A stretch of DNA of 64,000 nt from Actinomycetota bacterium (GCA_026003015.1 BPGL01000001.1:1194717-1258716), one strand, 5' to 3'; counted from the first letter of the stretch, positions 36,975-47,301 are shown. Numbers and translations: made by a program. The notes: generated by a model not told the origin, from the sequence alone.

Positions 36975-36983
36975 ACGCGGGCG

Positions 36984-37193
36984 ATGCGCGGACGCAACCT
37001 CGTGACGCCGGCCGACCTCGGCCGTCGGGTGTCGTTCCAGTTCGAGCTGCCGAACGGGTACCGATCCGAGGTCGTCGGCGTGCTCGAGCGCTGGGACGCC
37101 GAGGCCCAGACCTACTTCGTGCGCACGAAGGACGGTCGCGAGGTCCGGGTCCCCGCACGCGGGGTCCGCTACGGCAAGGTCGTCACGAGCTGA
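36984..37193 (+). CDS. small conserved protein, 69 residues
   Basis: The product contains [20 protein letters not shown], then [20 protein letters not shown] and [18 protein letters not shown]. It looks like a single small beta-barrel. The same module occurs at the N-terminus of some actinobacterial GNAT acetyltransferases, here alone. Function unknown. Confidence 0.65.
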   Translation: MRGRNLVTPADLGRRVSFQFELPNGYRSEVVGVLERWDAEAQTYFVRTKDGREVRVPARGVRYGKVVTS

Positions 37194-37240
37194 GCCCCGC
37201 GAGCCCCAGGAGTCGGTTACCTCGCGAAGGGAGCGCCCAG

Positions 37241-37642
37241 ATGTCCACCGATCTGCCCACCGCCTTCATCCGGCTGCGGCTCAGCCAGCGAGACGCGCAC
37301 TACGGCGGGAACCTCGTGGCCGGGGCGCGGCAGCTCGAGATCGTCGGCGACCTCATCACCGAGCTCGCGATGCGCTACGACGGCGACGAGGGGCTGTTCC
37401 GCGCCTACGAGTCCGTGGAGTTCCTCGCGCCGCTGTACGCCGGCGACTGGGTCGAGGCCCGCGGACGGATCGTGTCGGTCGGAACGACCTCCCGCCGGTG
37501 CGAGTTCGAGATCCACAAGGTCGCGACGACCCGCCCGGACATCAGCGACAGCGCCGCGGAGTTCCTCGACGAGCCGATCCTGACGCTGCGGGCGGTGGGC
37601 ACCACGGTCGTGCCGGCCGAGCGCCAGCGCTTGCCGCACTGA
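37241..37642 (+). CDS. hotdog-fold protein, beta-aminoacyl-CoA ammonia-lyase-like (Kal family)
   Basis: This 133-residue protein is close to the 3-aminobutyryl-CoA ammonia lyase / beta-alanyl-CoA ammonia lyase group: [40 protein letters not shown] and [22 protein letters not shown]-terminal [20 protein letters not shown] follows. In lysine or beta-alanine fermentation such enzymes remove ammonia from the CoA ester. No other fermentation gene is nearby, so the substrate here is open. A gaaggga ribosome site precedes the ATG. Confidence 0.8.
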   Translation: MSTDLPTAFIRLRLSQRDAHYGGNLVAGARQLEIVGDLITELAMRYDGDEGLFRAYESVEFLAPLYAGDWVEARGRIVSVGTTSRRCEFEIHKVATTRPDISDSAAEFLDEPILTLRAVGTTVVPAERQRLPH

Positions 37643-37663
37643 CCTCGTCGTGCGGACGGCTTG

Positions 37664-38050
37664 CTACGAGGCCTGCTCGAGGCCGTGCAGCACCTCGAGG
37701 AGCTCCTCGACGTTGAACGGCTTCGGGACGTAGGCGTCCGCACCGAGCTCGGCGGCCTTCGCCCGATCGCGGAGCGACGACAGCGCCGTCACCATCACGA
37801 CGCGCGGACGCTCCTCGCGCGGGAGCTCCATGAGGCGCTCGAGCACGGTCCAGCCGTCCATCTGCGGCATCATCACGTCGAGGACCATCAGGCTCGGGTG
37901 GTGCTCGCGGATCTGGTCGAGCGCCTCGAGGCCGTTCTTCGCCGTGTAGGTCCGGTACCCCTCGGACTCCAGGCTGAAGCGGAGCACCCAGACGACCTGA
38001 GGCTCGTCGTCGACGACGAGGACGCTCGTGGCGCCCGGCCGGTCCTGCAT
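37664..38050 (-). CDS. single-domain response regulator (CheY-like receiver)
   Basis: This 128-residue protein is a complete receiver: acidic pair in SVLVVDDEPQVVWVL, phosphorylatable Asp in LMVLDVMMPQMDGW, Thr in VVMVTALSS and Lys in GADAYVPKPFNVEELLEVL. No output domain. It lies 158 bp downstream of purM on the same strand, without a kinase beside it. Confidence 0.88.
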   Translation of the reverse strand: MQDRPGATSVLVVDDEPQVVWVLRFSLESEGYRTYTAKNGLEALDQIREHHPSLMVLDVMMPQMDGWTVLERLMELPREERPRVVMVTALSSLRDRAKAAELGADAYVPKPFNVEELLEVLHGLEQAS

Positions 38051-38208
38051 CACGTGGTAGACAACGGCTGGGGAGCCCTCGCCCTGGATGCGCCGTCGGA
38101 CCGCTTTTCCGACTCGGTCGCCACGGCGACCTTCGGTCGGAAGTCGGGGGTGCCCGGGGGATACGTAGGTAGCCGTCGCGAGCCACGCCCGGCTCACGTA
38201 CGAGGGGC

Positions 38209-39210
38209 TCAGACGATCCGCACGCCCTGCCCCCCCGGCTCGACCTCGCCGACCTCGTAGGAGCGCCCGGACGTGCGCTCGAGGACCGCGTCGACGGCCT
38301 CGGGGGCGACGACGAGCACCATCCCGAGCCCCATGTTGAAGGTGCCGAACAGGTCCGCGTCGTCGATCGAGCCCGCGCGTGCGATCACGCCGACGATCGG
38401 GGGCTCCGGCCAGCTCCCCCGGCGCACCGTCGCGCCGAGCCCGGTCGGGAGCACGCGGCCGAGGTTCTCCGCGATCCCCCCGCCCGTCACGTGGGCGGCC
38501 GCGTGCAGGAGCCCGTCGCGGTGCAGGGCGAGCACGTCGGGGGTGTGGATCGCGCAGGGCTCGAGCAGCTCGTCCACGAGCGGCCGGCCGAGCTCCGGCA
38601 GCACCGCGTCCAGCTCGACACGCGGCAGGAGCGCGTGGCGCACGAGCGAGTACCCGTTCGCATGCAGGCCGCTGGAGGCGAGCCCGACGAGCCGGTCGCC
38701 CGGGCGGACGCGGTGAGGCCCGAGCACCGCCTGCTCCTCGACGAGTCCGACGCAGCAGCCCGCGAGGTCGAACGCGTCGGGAGCGAGCACGCCGGGGTGC
38801 TCGGCCGTCTCGCCTCCGAGCAGCGCGCAGCCGGCGCGGCGACACCCCTCCGCGATCCCGGCGACGATCGATCCGACCCGCTCGGGCTCGATCCGCCCCA
38901 CGGCGAGGTAGTCGAGGAACGCGAGCGGCTCCGCGCCGGTGCACACGACGTCGTCGGCGCACATCGCGACGAGGTCGATGCCCACGGTGTCCAGGCGTCC
39001 CGAGCGTCGGGCGATCTCCACCTTCGTGCCGACCCCGTCGGTCGCCGCCGCCAGCAGGCGGCCGTGTCCGATCCGCACGAGCCCGGCGAAGCCCCCGACG
39101 CCCTCGACGACCTCCGGGCGCGTGGCGCCGGCGGCGATCCCGGCGATCTTCGCGACGGCCTCGGCGGCGGCCCGGACGTCGACGCCGGCGCGTCGGTAGG
39201 CCTCGCTCAC
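38209..39210 (-). CDS. purM: phosphoribosylformylglycinamidine cyclo-ligase (AIR synthetase)
   Basis: This 333-residue protein has LLAAATDGVGTKVEIARRSG, DLVAMCADDVVCTGAEPLAF, GCALLGGETAEHPGVL and the C-terminal VTGGGIAENLGRVLPTGLGA with FNMGLGMVLVV. All are PurM/AIRS signatures. It closes FGAM to AIR, the fifth step of IMP synthesis. GTG start, 19 bp after purF. Confidence 0.95.
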   Translation of the reverse strand: MSEAYRRAGVDVRAAAEAVAKIAGIAAGATRPEVVEGVGGFAGLVRIGHGRLLAAATDGVGTKVEIARRSGRLDTVGIDLVAMCADDVVCTGAEPLAFLDYLAVGRIEPERVGSIVAGIAEGCRRAGCALLGGETAEHPGVLAPDAFDLAGCCVGLVEEQAVLGPHRVRPGDRLVGLASSGLHANGYSLVRHALLPRVELDAVLPELGRPLVDELLEPCAIHTPDVLALHRDGLLHAAAHVTGGGIAENLGRVLPTGLGATVRRGSWPEPPIVGVIARAGSIDDADLFGTFNMGLGMVLVVAPEAVDAVLERTSGRSYEVGEVEPGGQGVRIV

Positions 39211-39229
39211 GGCGTCCCCCGCCGCCGGG

Positions 39230-40633
39230 TCACCCGGTGCGCGCGCCCGGCCGTTGCTCGAGCACGAACTTGCCCACGCCGGCGGGGACCGGGATCGGGT
39301 AGCGACCGTCGAAGCAGGCCCGACAGAAGGTTCCGCCCCCGGCGGCCTCGACCATGCCCTCGAGCGAGAGGTAGCCGAGCGAGTCCGCGCCGACGTAGTC
39401 GCGGATCTGCTCCACGTCGAGGTCGGCCGCGATCAGCTCCTGGCGGGTCGGCATGTCGATGCCGTAGAAGCACGGCCAGCGCACCGGCGGGCAGGTGATC
39501 CGGATGTGGACCTCGGCGGCCCCCGCCTCGCGGAGGGCCGCGACGATCTGCTTCGTCGTCGTGCCGCGCACGATCGAGTCGTCGACGACGACGAGGCGCT
39601 TGTTCCGGATCGAGTCGGGCAGCGGGTTCAGCTTGAGCTTCACCCCTCGGTCGCGCAGCGACTGGGAGGGCTGGATGAACGTCCGGCCGACGTAGCCGTT
39701 CTTGTGGAGCCCCTCGCCGTAGGGGATGCCGCTCACCTCGGCGTACCCCTGCGCGGCCGCATGGCCGGTCGTCGGCACGCCGATCACGAGGTCGGCTTCC
39801 ACGGGGTGTTCCCGAGCCAGGATCCTGCCCATCTCGCGTCGCGACTCGTGGACCGAGCGCCCCTGCAGCCGCGAGTCCGGCCGCGACAGGTAGACGACCT
39901 CGAAGACGCAAGGGGTCGGCGTCGCGTCCGCGAAGCGCGTCGAGGACAGCCCTCGGTCGTCGATCCTGACGAGCTCACCGGGCTCGACCTCCCGGATCGG
40001 CGTCGCTCCAACGATGTCGAGCGCGCAGGTCTCCGAGGCGACGACGAACCCGGTCGGCAGCCGACCGATCGACAGCGGCCGCACGCCGTTGGGGTCGCGG
40101 GCGGCGAACAGGCTCCGCTCGTCCATGAACACGAGCGAGAAGGCGCCGCGCAGCTCGGGCAGCACCCGCAGCGCGACCTCGTCGAGCGGGGCCTCGCCGA
40201 GCTCCGCGGCGATGAGCCCGGTCACGAGGTCGGAGTCGGTGGTCGCGCTCGACGGACCCCCGAGGCGGGACGCGAGTTCCGCGACGTTGACGAGGTTGCC
40301 GTTGTGACCGAGCGCCACCGAGCGGCGACCGTCGGTCTTGAAGACGGGCTGCGCGTTCTCCCAGGTCGTCGACCCCGTCGTGGAGTAGCGCGTGTGCCCG
40401 ATCGCGAGGTCCCCGCGGAGCGTGGCCAGCGTCGCCTCGTTGAACACCTGGCTCACGAGCCCCAGGTCCTTGTAGACGAGGATGTTGCGGCCGTCGCTCA
40501 CGGCGATCCCGGCGGACTCCTGGCCGCGGTGCTGCTGCGCGAACAGGCCGAAGTAGGTGAGCCGGGCGACGTCCTCGCCCGGTGCCCAGACCCCGAAGAG
40601 CCCGCACTCCTCCTTCGGCGATTCCGCGCCCAT
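39230..40633 (-). CDS. purF: amidophosphoribosyltransferase
   Basis: This 467-residue protein has a short propeptide and then the Ntn nucleophile Cys in KEECGLFGVWAPGEDVARL. The glutaminase blocks are HRGQESAGIAVSD and IGHTRYSTTGSTTWENAQP. The PRPP motif is RLVVVDDSIVRGTTTKQIV. First committed step of purine synthesis. The -10-like hexamer TAGACT (40644-40649) lies 10 nt upstream, but it is made by the end of the ogt gene, so a separate promoter is uncertain. Confidence 0.96.
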   Translation of the reverse strand: MGAESPKEECGLFGVWAPGEDVARLTYFGLFAQQHRGQESAGIAVSDGRNILVYKDLGLVSQVFNEATLATLRGDLAIGHTRYSTTGSTTWENAQPVFKTDGRRSVALGHNGNLVNVAELASRLGGPSSATTDSDLVTGLIAAELGEAPLDEVALRVLPELRGAFSLVFMDERSLFAARDPNGVRPLSIGRLPTGFVVASETCALDIVGATPIREVEPGELVRIDDRGLSSTRFADATPTPCVFEVVYLSRPDSRLQGRSVHESRREMGRILAREHPVEADLVIGVPTTGHAAAQGYAEVSGIPYGEGLHKNGYVGRTFIQPSQSLRDRGVKLKLNPLPDSIRNKRLVVVDDSIVRGTTTKQIVAALREAGAAEVHIRITCPPVRWPCFYGIDMPTRQELIAADLDVEQIRDYVGADSLGYLSLEGMVEAAGGGTFCRACFDGRYPIPVPAGVGKFVLEQRPGARTG

Positions 40634-40641
40634 CGACGAGC

Positions 40642-41217
40642 TCAGTCTACCCGGGTCGACGCGCCGTCCGGCGACGCCTGCTCGAGCGCCAGCAGGAACC
40701 TCTTGCGCTCGGCGCCGCCCGCGTAGCCGCCGAGCGCGCCGTCGGCGCGCACGACGCGGTGGCAGGGGATCACGATCGGGATCGGGTTGCGGCCGAGCGC
40801 CGTGCCGACGGCGCGCGCGCTGCGGGGCCGCCCGATCCGACGGGCGAGCTCGCCGTAGGTCGCCGTGCGGCCGAAGGGGATCCGAGCGGTGGCGCGCACG
40901 ACCTCCCGGGCGAGCCCCTCGACGAGGCGCCGGTCCACGGCGAGCTCGAACCGGCGCCGGCGCCCGGCGAAGTAGGCCTCGAGCTGGATGCGGACGTCCT
41001 CGGTCGCCGCCGGGTCCTCGTCGATCTCGGGAGCGATGTGGGCGGCGAGCGCGGAGCAGATCTCGTCCCGCGGCTCCTCGGGGAAGGCCACGCGCGCGAG
41101 CCCGCGCGCGGTCACGGCGACGAGCAGGTCGCCGAGCGGCGAGCCGACCTCGCCGAGCGCCACCTGCGGCCGGGCCCGCGTCGACCGCCCGCCCCGGAAG
41201 GGCCCGGCGGCGCTCAC
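40642..41217 (-). CDS. ogt: methylated-DNA--protein-cysteine methyltransferase (Ogt type)
   Basis: This 191-residue protein has the active-site motif NPIPIVIPCHRVVRADGALG with the acceptor Cys in PCHRV, preceded by the helix-turn-helix ATYGELARRIGRPRSARAVG that binds DNA. It repairs O6-alkylguanine by suicidal transfer. Its GTG start overlaps the purL stop, so a DNA-repair gene is embedded in the purine operon. The N-terminal 100 residues are the usual non-catalytic domain. Confidence 0.92.
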   Translation of the reverse strand: MSAAGPFRGGRSTRARPQVALGEVGSPLGDLLVAVTARGLARVAFPEEPRDEICSALAAHIAPEIDEDPAATEDVRIQLEAYFAGRRRRFELAVDRRLVEGLAREVVRATARIPFGRTATYGELARRIGRPRSARAVGTALGRNPIPIVIPCHRVVRADGALGGYAGGAERKRFLLALEQASPDGASTRVD

Positions 41218-43426
41218 GGCGAGGCCCCCAGGAGCCGCGGGAGCGCCGACGACCAGGCATCGCGGAGCTCCTCGACGGTGAGGTCGACGGCCTGCTCGAC
41301 CACGGCTCGCGGGCCGCCGGTCTCGCCGAGTCGGCGCAAGGGGACGTCGTGCTCGGCGGCGAGCTCCGCCAGGGCCTCCTCGGCCTCCGGCTCCACGCCG
41401 AGCACGACCCGGGCCGCCGACTCGCTGAACAACGACAGGTGCGCGGGCAGGCCGTCGCCGAGGGCGACCGCGAAGCCGTGGCCCCCGAGGATCGCGGCCT
41501 CGGCCAGGGCCACCGCGAGCCCCCCGTCGGAGCAGTCGTGCGCGCTCGCGACCAGGGTCCGGCCGGCGGCCTCGACGAGGAAGACCTGCAGGCGGCGCTC
41601 CCGCTCGAGGTCGACCGCCGGCGGACGTCCGGCGACCACCCCGAGCACCGCCTCGGCGAACTCGCTGCCGCCGAGCTCGGGGAACGTCTCACCGGCGAGG
41701 TACACGGCAAGGCCGGCGCGGGGGAACCCGCTCGGCACGCGCAGACGGTAGTCGGGCAACAGCCCCAGCACCCCGACCACCGCGGTCGGCCAGATCGCGC
41801 TCGCGCCGGACTCGTTGTACAGGCTCACGTTGCCACCGGTCACCGGCGTGCCGAAGGCGCAGCACGCGTCGCGCAGCCCCCGGACGAGCTCCTCGAACTG
41901 CCCCATCACCTCCGGGCGCTCGGGGTTGCCCGCGTTCAGGCAGTTCGTGATCGCCAGCGGCCGCGCCCCGGTCACCGCCACGTTGCGCGCCGCCTCGGCC
42001 ACCGCGTGCACCGCCCCTAGGTAGGGATCGAGGCTCGCGTACCGGCCGTTGCCGTCGGTGGCGATCGCCACGGCCTTGAGCGTCCCGGGCACCCGGATCA
42101 CCGCGGCGTCCCCCTCCGGCCCCGCGAGCGTCTGCCCCCCGACGAACCGGTCGTACTGCTCCCAGGCCCACCCGCTTGCTCGCGACGTTCGGCGCCGCGA
42201 GGACCCGCAGCACGGCCTCGGCGAGGTCGCCGTCGAACGGTCGGAAGCTCGGGTCCTCGACCTCGGAAGCGGGCGCGGGGCGGACGCTGGGGCGCTCGTA
42301 GACCGGGCCCTCGTCGGCGAGCGCACGGGCCGGGACGCGCGCCACCGTCGCGCCGCCGATGCGGACCTCGAGCTCGCCGCCCACCGTGAGCTCTCCGATC
42401 ACGGCCGATCGGAGCCCCCATCGTTCGCACACCGAGCGCACCCGCTCCAGCGCGCCCGGCTCGACGATCGCGAGCATCCGCTCCTGCGACTCGCTCGTGA
42501 GGATCTCGAACGCCTCCATCCCCGGCTCCCGCAGCGGTACGGCGTCGAGGTCGACGCGAGCCCCGAGCCCCGCGCGCGCCGCCGACTCGCTCACCGCGCA
42601 GGTGATCCCCGCACCCCCGAGATCCTGCAGGCCCTCCAACAGCCGCTCGCGGACGAGCTCGAGCGACGCCTCGATCAGGAGCTTCTCGGCGAACGGGTCG
42701 CCGATCTGCACGCTCGGACGGGCGTCGTCGGCCGCCTCCTCGAGCGTCGCGCTCGCGAGCACCGAGACGCCCCCGATCCCGTCGCGCCCGGTGCGGCGCC
42801 CCGTAGAGCACGAGCAGCGCGCCGGGCCGAGGGGTCCGGGTCGTGGAGGTGACGAGCTCCTCGGCGCGGGCCAGACCGAGACAGAGCACGTTCACGGTCG
42901 GGTTGGCCGAGTGCGGCTCGGCGAAGCGGATCTCCCCGCCGACGGTGGGCACGCCGATGCAGTTGCCGTAGCCCCCGATCCCGGCGATCACGCCCTCGAA
43001 GAGCCAGCGGTTGCGCTCCTCGGTGAGCGGACCGAACATCAGCGGGTCGAGGAGCGCGACCGGCCTGGCCCCCATCGCGAGCACGTCGCGAACGATCCCG
43101 CCGACGCCCGTGGCCGCCCCCTGGTAGGGCTCGATCGCGCTCGGGTGGGAGTGAGACTCCAGCTTGAACACCGCGACGTCGCCGTCGCCGAGGTCGACCG
43201 CGCCGGCGTCCTGGCCCGGTCCGACGAGCACCGCGGGCCCCGTCGTCGGGAGCGTCCGCAGGTGGACCTTCGAGGACTTGTACGAGCAGTGCTCCGACCA
43301 CATCACGCTGAACATCGCGAGCTCGGCGTGGTTCGGCTCCCGACCGAGGATCGCGACGATCCGCTCGAGCTCCTCGTCGGCGAGCCCGAGCCGGCGATGC
43401 AGCGGCTCGGCCTCCACCCCGCTCAC
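41214..43426 (-). CDS. purL: phosphoribosylformylglycinamidine synthase subunit PurL (two frameshifts)
   Basis: The N-terminus is [20 protein letters not shown], with [20 protein letters not shown] and [20 protein letters not shown]. The frame breaks near 42795 (VLYGA joins to a [15 protein letters not shown] segment) and near 42175 (APNVASKR joins to [14 protein letters not shown]). The rest runs to the usual PurL end ([20 protein letters not shown]). About 737 residues, the small PurL that works with PurQ and PurS. Since the gene is essential for IMP synthesis, the breaks are most likely sequence errors. GTG overlaps the purQ stop. Confidence 0.93.
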
Positions 43427-44130
43427 GGCACCCCCGCGGCCGCCGCTGCCAGCAGCGACGCGAACAGCGGCTGCCCGCCCGTCGGTCCGACGTCGGGGTC
43501 GACCGCGTGCTCGGGGTGGGGCATCAGCCCGACGACGTTGCCGCGCTCGTTGCGCAGCGCTGCCACCGAGCCGGTGGAGCCGTTCGGGTTCCAGGCCTCG
43601 TCCACCACCCCCGTCGGCGAGCTGTAGCGGGCGACGACGAGGCCCTCGGCCTCGACCCGGGCGAGCTGCTCGGGCGTCGCCACCCACTGACCCTCGCCGT
43701 GCTTGATCGGCACCCGGAGCGTCTCGCCGGGCTCGAGCTCGGCGGTGAGCACCGAGCGCGACGTCTCGATCCGCAGCCACACCTCGCGGCAGATGAAGCG
43801 CAGGCCGCGGTTGCGGATGAGCGCCCCCGGCAACAGGCCCGCCTCGCACAGGATCTGGAACCCGTTGCAGATCCCGACCACCGGCCCGCCGCGGCGGGCG
43901 AACGCCTCGACCTCGCGCATCACCGGCGCGAAGCGCGCGATCGCGCCGCACCGCAGGTAGTCGCCGTAGCTGAACCCCCCCGGCAGGATGACGGCGTCGA
44001 CCCCCTGCAGGTCGGGCACCGCGTGCCACAGCGTGACCCCGACGCCGCCCATCGTCTCGACGGCGCGCAGCGCGTCGCGATCGTCCAGCGACCCGGGGAA
44101 GGTCACGACCCCGATCCGCGGCGCCCTCAT
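43423..44130 (-). CDS. purQ: phosphoribosylformylglycinamidine synthase, glutaminase subunit PurQ
   Basis: This 235-residue class I glutamine amidotransferase has the nucleophile Cys in [20 protein letters not shown], the oxyanion region [19 protein letters not shown], and the His/Glu pair in [16 protein letters not shown]. It supplies ammonia to PurL. Overlaps purS by 4 bp and purL by 4 bp. Confidence 0.95.
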   Translation of the reverse strand: MRAPRIGVVTFPGSLDDRDALRAVETMGGVGVTLWHAVPDLQGVDAVILPGGFSYGDYLRCGAIARFAPVMREVEAFARRGGPVVGICNGFQILCEAGLLPGALIRNRGLRFICREVWLRIETSRSVLTAELEPGETLRVPIKHGEGQWVATPEQLARVEAEGLVVARYSSPTGVVDEAWNPNGSTGSVAALRNERGNVVGLMPHPEHAVDPDVGPTGGQPLFASLLAAAAAGVP

Positions 44131-44381
44131 CCGGCCTCCCCGGCCACGATCCGGAACTCCTCGATCACCGGGTTGGCGAGCAGCCGGCGGGCGATCGCCT
44201 CCACCTGGGTCCTGGCCTCCTCCTCCGAGCCGGCCTCCAGGGTGACCGCGACGTGCTTGCCCACCCGGACCTGCGTCACGTTCGACCACCCGAGCGCCGG
44301 CAACGCCGAGGCCACGGCCGCTCCCTGGGGATCGGCGAGCCCCGGCTTGAGCGAGACGAGGACCTCGAACGTGTACCTCAC
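44127..44381 (-). CDS. purS: phosphoribosylformylglycinamidine synthase subunit PurS
   Basis: This 84-residue protein has [40 protein letters not shown] and [16 protein letters not shown], the PurS pattern. It joins PurL and PurQ in one complex. GTG start overlapping the purC stop. Confidence 0.93.
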   Translation of the reverse strand: MRYTFEVLVSLKPGLADPQGAAVASALPALGWSNVTQVRVGKHVAVTLEAGSEEEARTQVEAIARRLLANPVIEEFRIVAGEAG

Positions 44382-45325
44382 TCCGCGTGCTCCCGGCGCA
44401 GGCGCTCGAGGTCGACGGCGCAGGACTCCCAGTCGGCGTCGCTCAGCGCGCCCATCCGCTGGAGGTACCAGTCGAAGCGCTCACCCGAGATCCGCTCGTA
44501 GGCCTCCCGGTACAGCCCGGCGGTGCGGGCGACGACCTCCGGTGGGAGCGCGGGGGCCGGCGGCTCGCGGTTCCACCCGCTCGCGTCGAGCCAGTCCCGC
44601 ACGAACTGCTTGTCGAAGGAGGGCTGCGAACGGCCGGGCGTCCAGGCGTCGGCCGGCCAGAAGCGGCTGGAGTCCGGCGTGCCGACCTCGTCGACGAGGA
44701 CGAGCTCGCCGTCGACGAACCCGAACTCGAGCTTCGTGTCGGCCACGATGATGCCCCGCTCGAGGGCCGCCCCCGCGATCCGCTCGTAGAGCGCGATCGT
44801 GAGCTCGGCCAGCCGCTCGACGAGGCCACGGCCGACGAGCTCGGCCGCCTCGGCGAGCGTCAGCGGCTCGTCGTGGCCGGCCGCCGCCTTCGTCGTCGGC
44901 GTGAAGATCGGCTCCGGGAGGCGGTCGGCCTCCACGAGCCCCGCGGGCAGGCGAACGTCGGCGATCGCGCCGCGCTCCCGGTACTGCGCCCACCCGCTTC
45001 CCGCCAGGTAGCCGCGGGCGACGCACTCGATCGGGACCACCCGTGCGCGCCGCACGAGCATCGCTCGGCCCGACAACGACGTCTCGGCGTCGAACGGGGA
45101 CGGGAACCGCCAGCGCTCGGCCGTCACGAGGTGGTTCGCGACGAGGTCCGTCGTCCGATCGAACCAGTGCAGCGACAGCCCGGTGAGCACCCGGCCCTTG
45201 TCGGGGATCGGGTCGGGGAGCACCACGTCGAACGCGCTGATCCGGTCGGTCGCGACGAGGAGCAGATGGCCCTCGTCCACCTCGTAGAGGTCGCGCACCT
45301 TCCCCCGCGCGAGGAGTCGACCCAC
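44378..45325 (-). CDS. purC: SAICAR synthetase
   Basis: This 315-residue protein contains ARGKVRDLYEVDEGHLLLVA, TDRISAFDVVLPDPIPDKGR, IECVARGYLAGSGWAQY and the catalytic IIVADTKLEFGFVDGELVL. The length fits the longer PurC form. It condenses CAIR with aspartate. GTG start, 5 bp after purB. Confidence 0.95.
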   Translation of the reverse strand: MGRLLARGKVRDLYEVDEGHLLLVATDRISAFDVVLPDPIPDKGRVLTGLSLHWFDRTTDLVANHLVTAERWRFPSPFDAETSLSGRAMLVRRARVVPIECVARGYLAGSGWAQYRERGAIADVRLPAGLVEADRLPEPIFTPTTKAAAGHDEPLTLAEAAELVGRGLVERLAELTIALYERIAGAALERGIIVADTKLEFGFVDGELVLVDEVGTPDSSRFWPADAWTPGRSQPSFDKQFVRDWLDASGWNREPPAPALPPEVVARTAGLYREAYERISGERFDWYLQRMGALSDADWESCAVDLERLRREHAE

Positions 45326-45330
45326 CGGCG

Positions 45331-46641
45331 CTAGCCTCCCTCGACCGGCAGCTTCTCCAGCCGCTCGAAGACGCCGCCGAGGTGTCGCAGCGCCCGCTGC
45401 GGATCGAACAGGGCGTCGAGGGCCCCGGGCTCGAGCCGCCGCACGACCTCGGGGTCGGCCGCGAGCCGCTCACGGAACGAGGCCCCCTCGTCCCAGGCGG
45501 CCGCGGCGGCGCGCTGGACGATGCGGTAGGCGTCGTCCCGCCCCATGCCCGCCTCGACGAGCGCGAGCAGGACCTGTCCGCTGAAGGCGATCCCGCCGTG
45601 GGCCACCAGGTTCGCCCGCATCCGCTCGGGGAAGACCACCAGGCCGTCGATCACCCGGGTGAGCTCGCGGAGCATGAACGCGAGCAGCCCGGTCGCGTCG
45701 GGCAGGACGATCCGCTCGGCCGACGAGTGCGAGATGTCGCGCTCGTGCCAGAGGGCGACGTTCTCCAGGGCGGCGAGCGCGTGCCCGCGCAGCACCCGCG
45801 CCAGACCGCTCACGCGCTCGCTCGCAACGGGGTTGCGCTTGTGGGGCATCGCGCTCGAGCCCTTCTGCTGCTCGGCGAAGGGCTCCTGGACCTCGCGGAC
45901 CTCCGTCCGGGCCAGGTGGCGGATCTCGGTCGCGATCGCGTCGAGCGTCGAGCCGCACAGGGCGATCGCGCCGACGAGCTCCGCATGCCGATCGCGCTGG
46001 ACCACCTGGGTGGTCGCCTCCGCGGGACGCAGGCCCAGGCGCGTGCACACGAGCTCCTCCAGACGCGGGTCGAGACCCGCGTAGGTCCCGACGGCCCCGC
46101 TCAGCGCGCCGACGCTCACGGCCTCCCGTGCGCGGCGCAGGCGCTCGCGGTCCCGGTCGAGCTGGAACGCGAACACCGCCAGCTTGTGGCCGAACGAGGT
46201 CGGCTCGGCGTGCACGCCGTGGGTCCGCCCGATGCAGGGCGTGCCTCGGTGCTCGAGCGCGCGTCGCTTCACGGCGCCGAGCAGGCGTTCGAGATCGCCG
46301 AGCAGCACGTCGGTCGCCTGCCGCAGCGCGAGCGCGAGCGCCGTGTCGGTGACGTCGGAGGAGGTGAGCCCATGGTGGATCCACCGCCCGGCCGGCCCGA
46401 TCGAGGCGGCCACCACGTCGACGAAGGCGGCCACGTCGTGGTGGGTGACCCGCTCCCGCTCGAGGACGGCCTCGACCGTGAACGTCGCCCGCTCGCGGCA
46501 CGCCGCGGCGTCGGCCGGGGGGATCCGACCGAGCTCGGCCCAGGCCTCGACGGCGGCGAGCTCCACCTCGAGCCAGCGCTCGAGCCGCGCCCGGTCCGAC
46601 CAGACGGCCGCGAGCTCGGGGACCTCGTAGCGCGGGATCAC
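45331..46641 (-). CDS. purB: adenylosuccinate lyase
   Basis: This 436-residue protein has the fumarase-superfamily signature EQQKGSSAMPHKRNPVASER. The upstream blocks HHGLTSSDVTDTALALALRQ and CIGRTHGVHAEPTSFGHKLA hold the general acid/base His. It acts twice in purine synthesis. GTG start. A TAGACT hexamer lies 6 nt upstream, but its TAG is the stop codon of the preceding gene. Confidence 0.95.
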   Translation of the reverse strand: MIPRYEVPELAAVWSDRARLERWLEVELAAVEAWAELGRIPPADAAACRERATFTVEAVLERERVTHHDVAAFVDVVAASIGPAGRWIHHGLTSSDVTDTALALALRQATDVLLGDLERLLGAVKRRALEHRGTPCIGRTHGVHAEPTSFGHKLAVFAFQLDRDRERLRRAREAVSVGALSGAVGTYAGLDPRLEELVCTRLGLRPAEATTQVVQRDRHAELVGAIALCGSTLDAIATEIRHLARTEVREVQEPFAEQQKGSSAMPHKRNPVASERVSGLARVLRGHALAALENVALWHERDISHSSAERIVLPDATGLLAFMLRELTRVIDGLVVFPERMRANLVAHGGIAFSGQVLLALVEAGMGRDDAYRIVQRAAAAAWDEGASFRERLAADPEVVRRLEPGALDALFDPQRALRHLGGVFERLEKLPVEGG

Positions 46642-46650
46642 ACCCGCAGT

Positions 46651-47301
46651 CTACGGGGCCCGCTCGGCGCGGACCTCGACCTCGTGTTGCTGCGGATCGG
46701 CCAGGAGCCAGCGCCCGGGCCCGACCTCGCCCACGAGCCGGCCCCCGGCCTCGAGCGCGGCGCGGACGCGCTCGTCGGCCGCGTCGTCGGGCACGGACAC
46801 GACGATCCGAAGCCCGCCGGCGACCGGGTCGTCGCCGGGTCGGATCCGGACGCGGGGCAGGCGTGCTCGGGGATCGGCGAGCACTTCGGCGTCACCGTCG
46901 TCCCCGGACGGCCGGTAGGCGAGCACCGCCTGCCAGAAGGGCGCCGCCGTCGCCGGCGTGCGCGCCCGGATCTCGAGCCCGACCTCCTGCACGCGGCCGG
47001 GGTCCGCCTCGACCCCGAGCGTCCGCGCCGCCTCGGAGATCCGACGGGCCAACGCGAGGTCGCGCTCGGTGAGCCCGCCCGCCTCGTGCGTGACGAGACG
47101 CACCGTCACCGAGCCGTAGCGCAGGTCCACGTCGGGGTGGTGGTTCGCCTCCTCGGCGAGCTCCGCGATCCGCCCGATCAGCTCCACGCCCCGGACGAAC
47201 GACCGCGTGCGGAACACCGAGCAGGCGGCGCCGTCGACCACGCGCCAGTCCCCGACCCCCTCGGCATCTCGGAAGGCGCGCGCGTCGATCCGGTCGCTCA
47301 C
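46651..47301 (-). CDS. pterin-4a-carbinolamine dehydratase fused to a glyoxalase-like domain
   Basis: This 216-residue protein has two parts. Residues 1-95 are a PCD/DCoH domain: the active-site motif EEANHHPDVDLRYGSVTVRL is complete, with its His-His-Pro and a later His in VTHEAGGLTERD. Residues 105-216 look like a VOC/glyoxalase-type domain with PFWQAVLAYRPSGDD, ending GRWLLADPQQHEVEVRAE. The fusion is a known actinobacterial arrangement, and the second domain is annotated as glyoxalase-like only by similarity. GTG start overlaps the purE stop. Metabolic link to purines is not evident. Confidence 0.82.
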   Translation of the reverse strand: MSDRIDARAFRDAEGVGDWRVVDGAACSVFRTRSFVRGVELIGRIAELAEEANHHPDVDLRYGSVTVRLVTHEAGGLTERDLALARRISEAARTLGVEADPGRVQEVGLEIRARTPATAAPFWQAVLAYRPSGDDGDAEVLADPRARLPRVRIRPGDDPVAGGLRIVVSVPDDAADERVRAALEAGGRLVGEVGPGRWLLADPQQHEVEVRAERAP

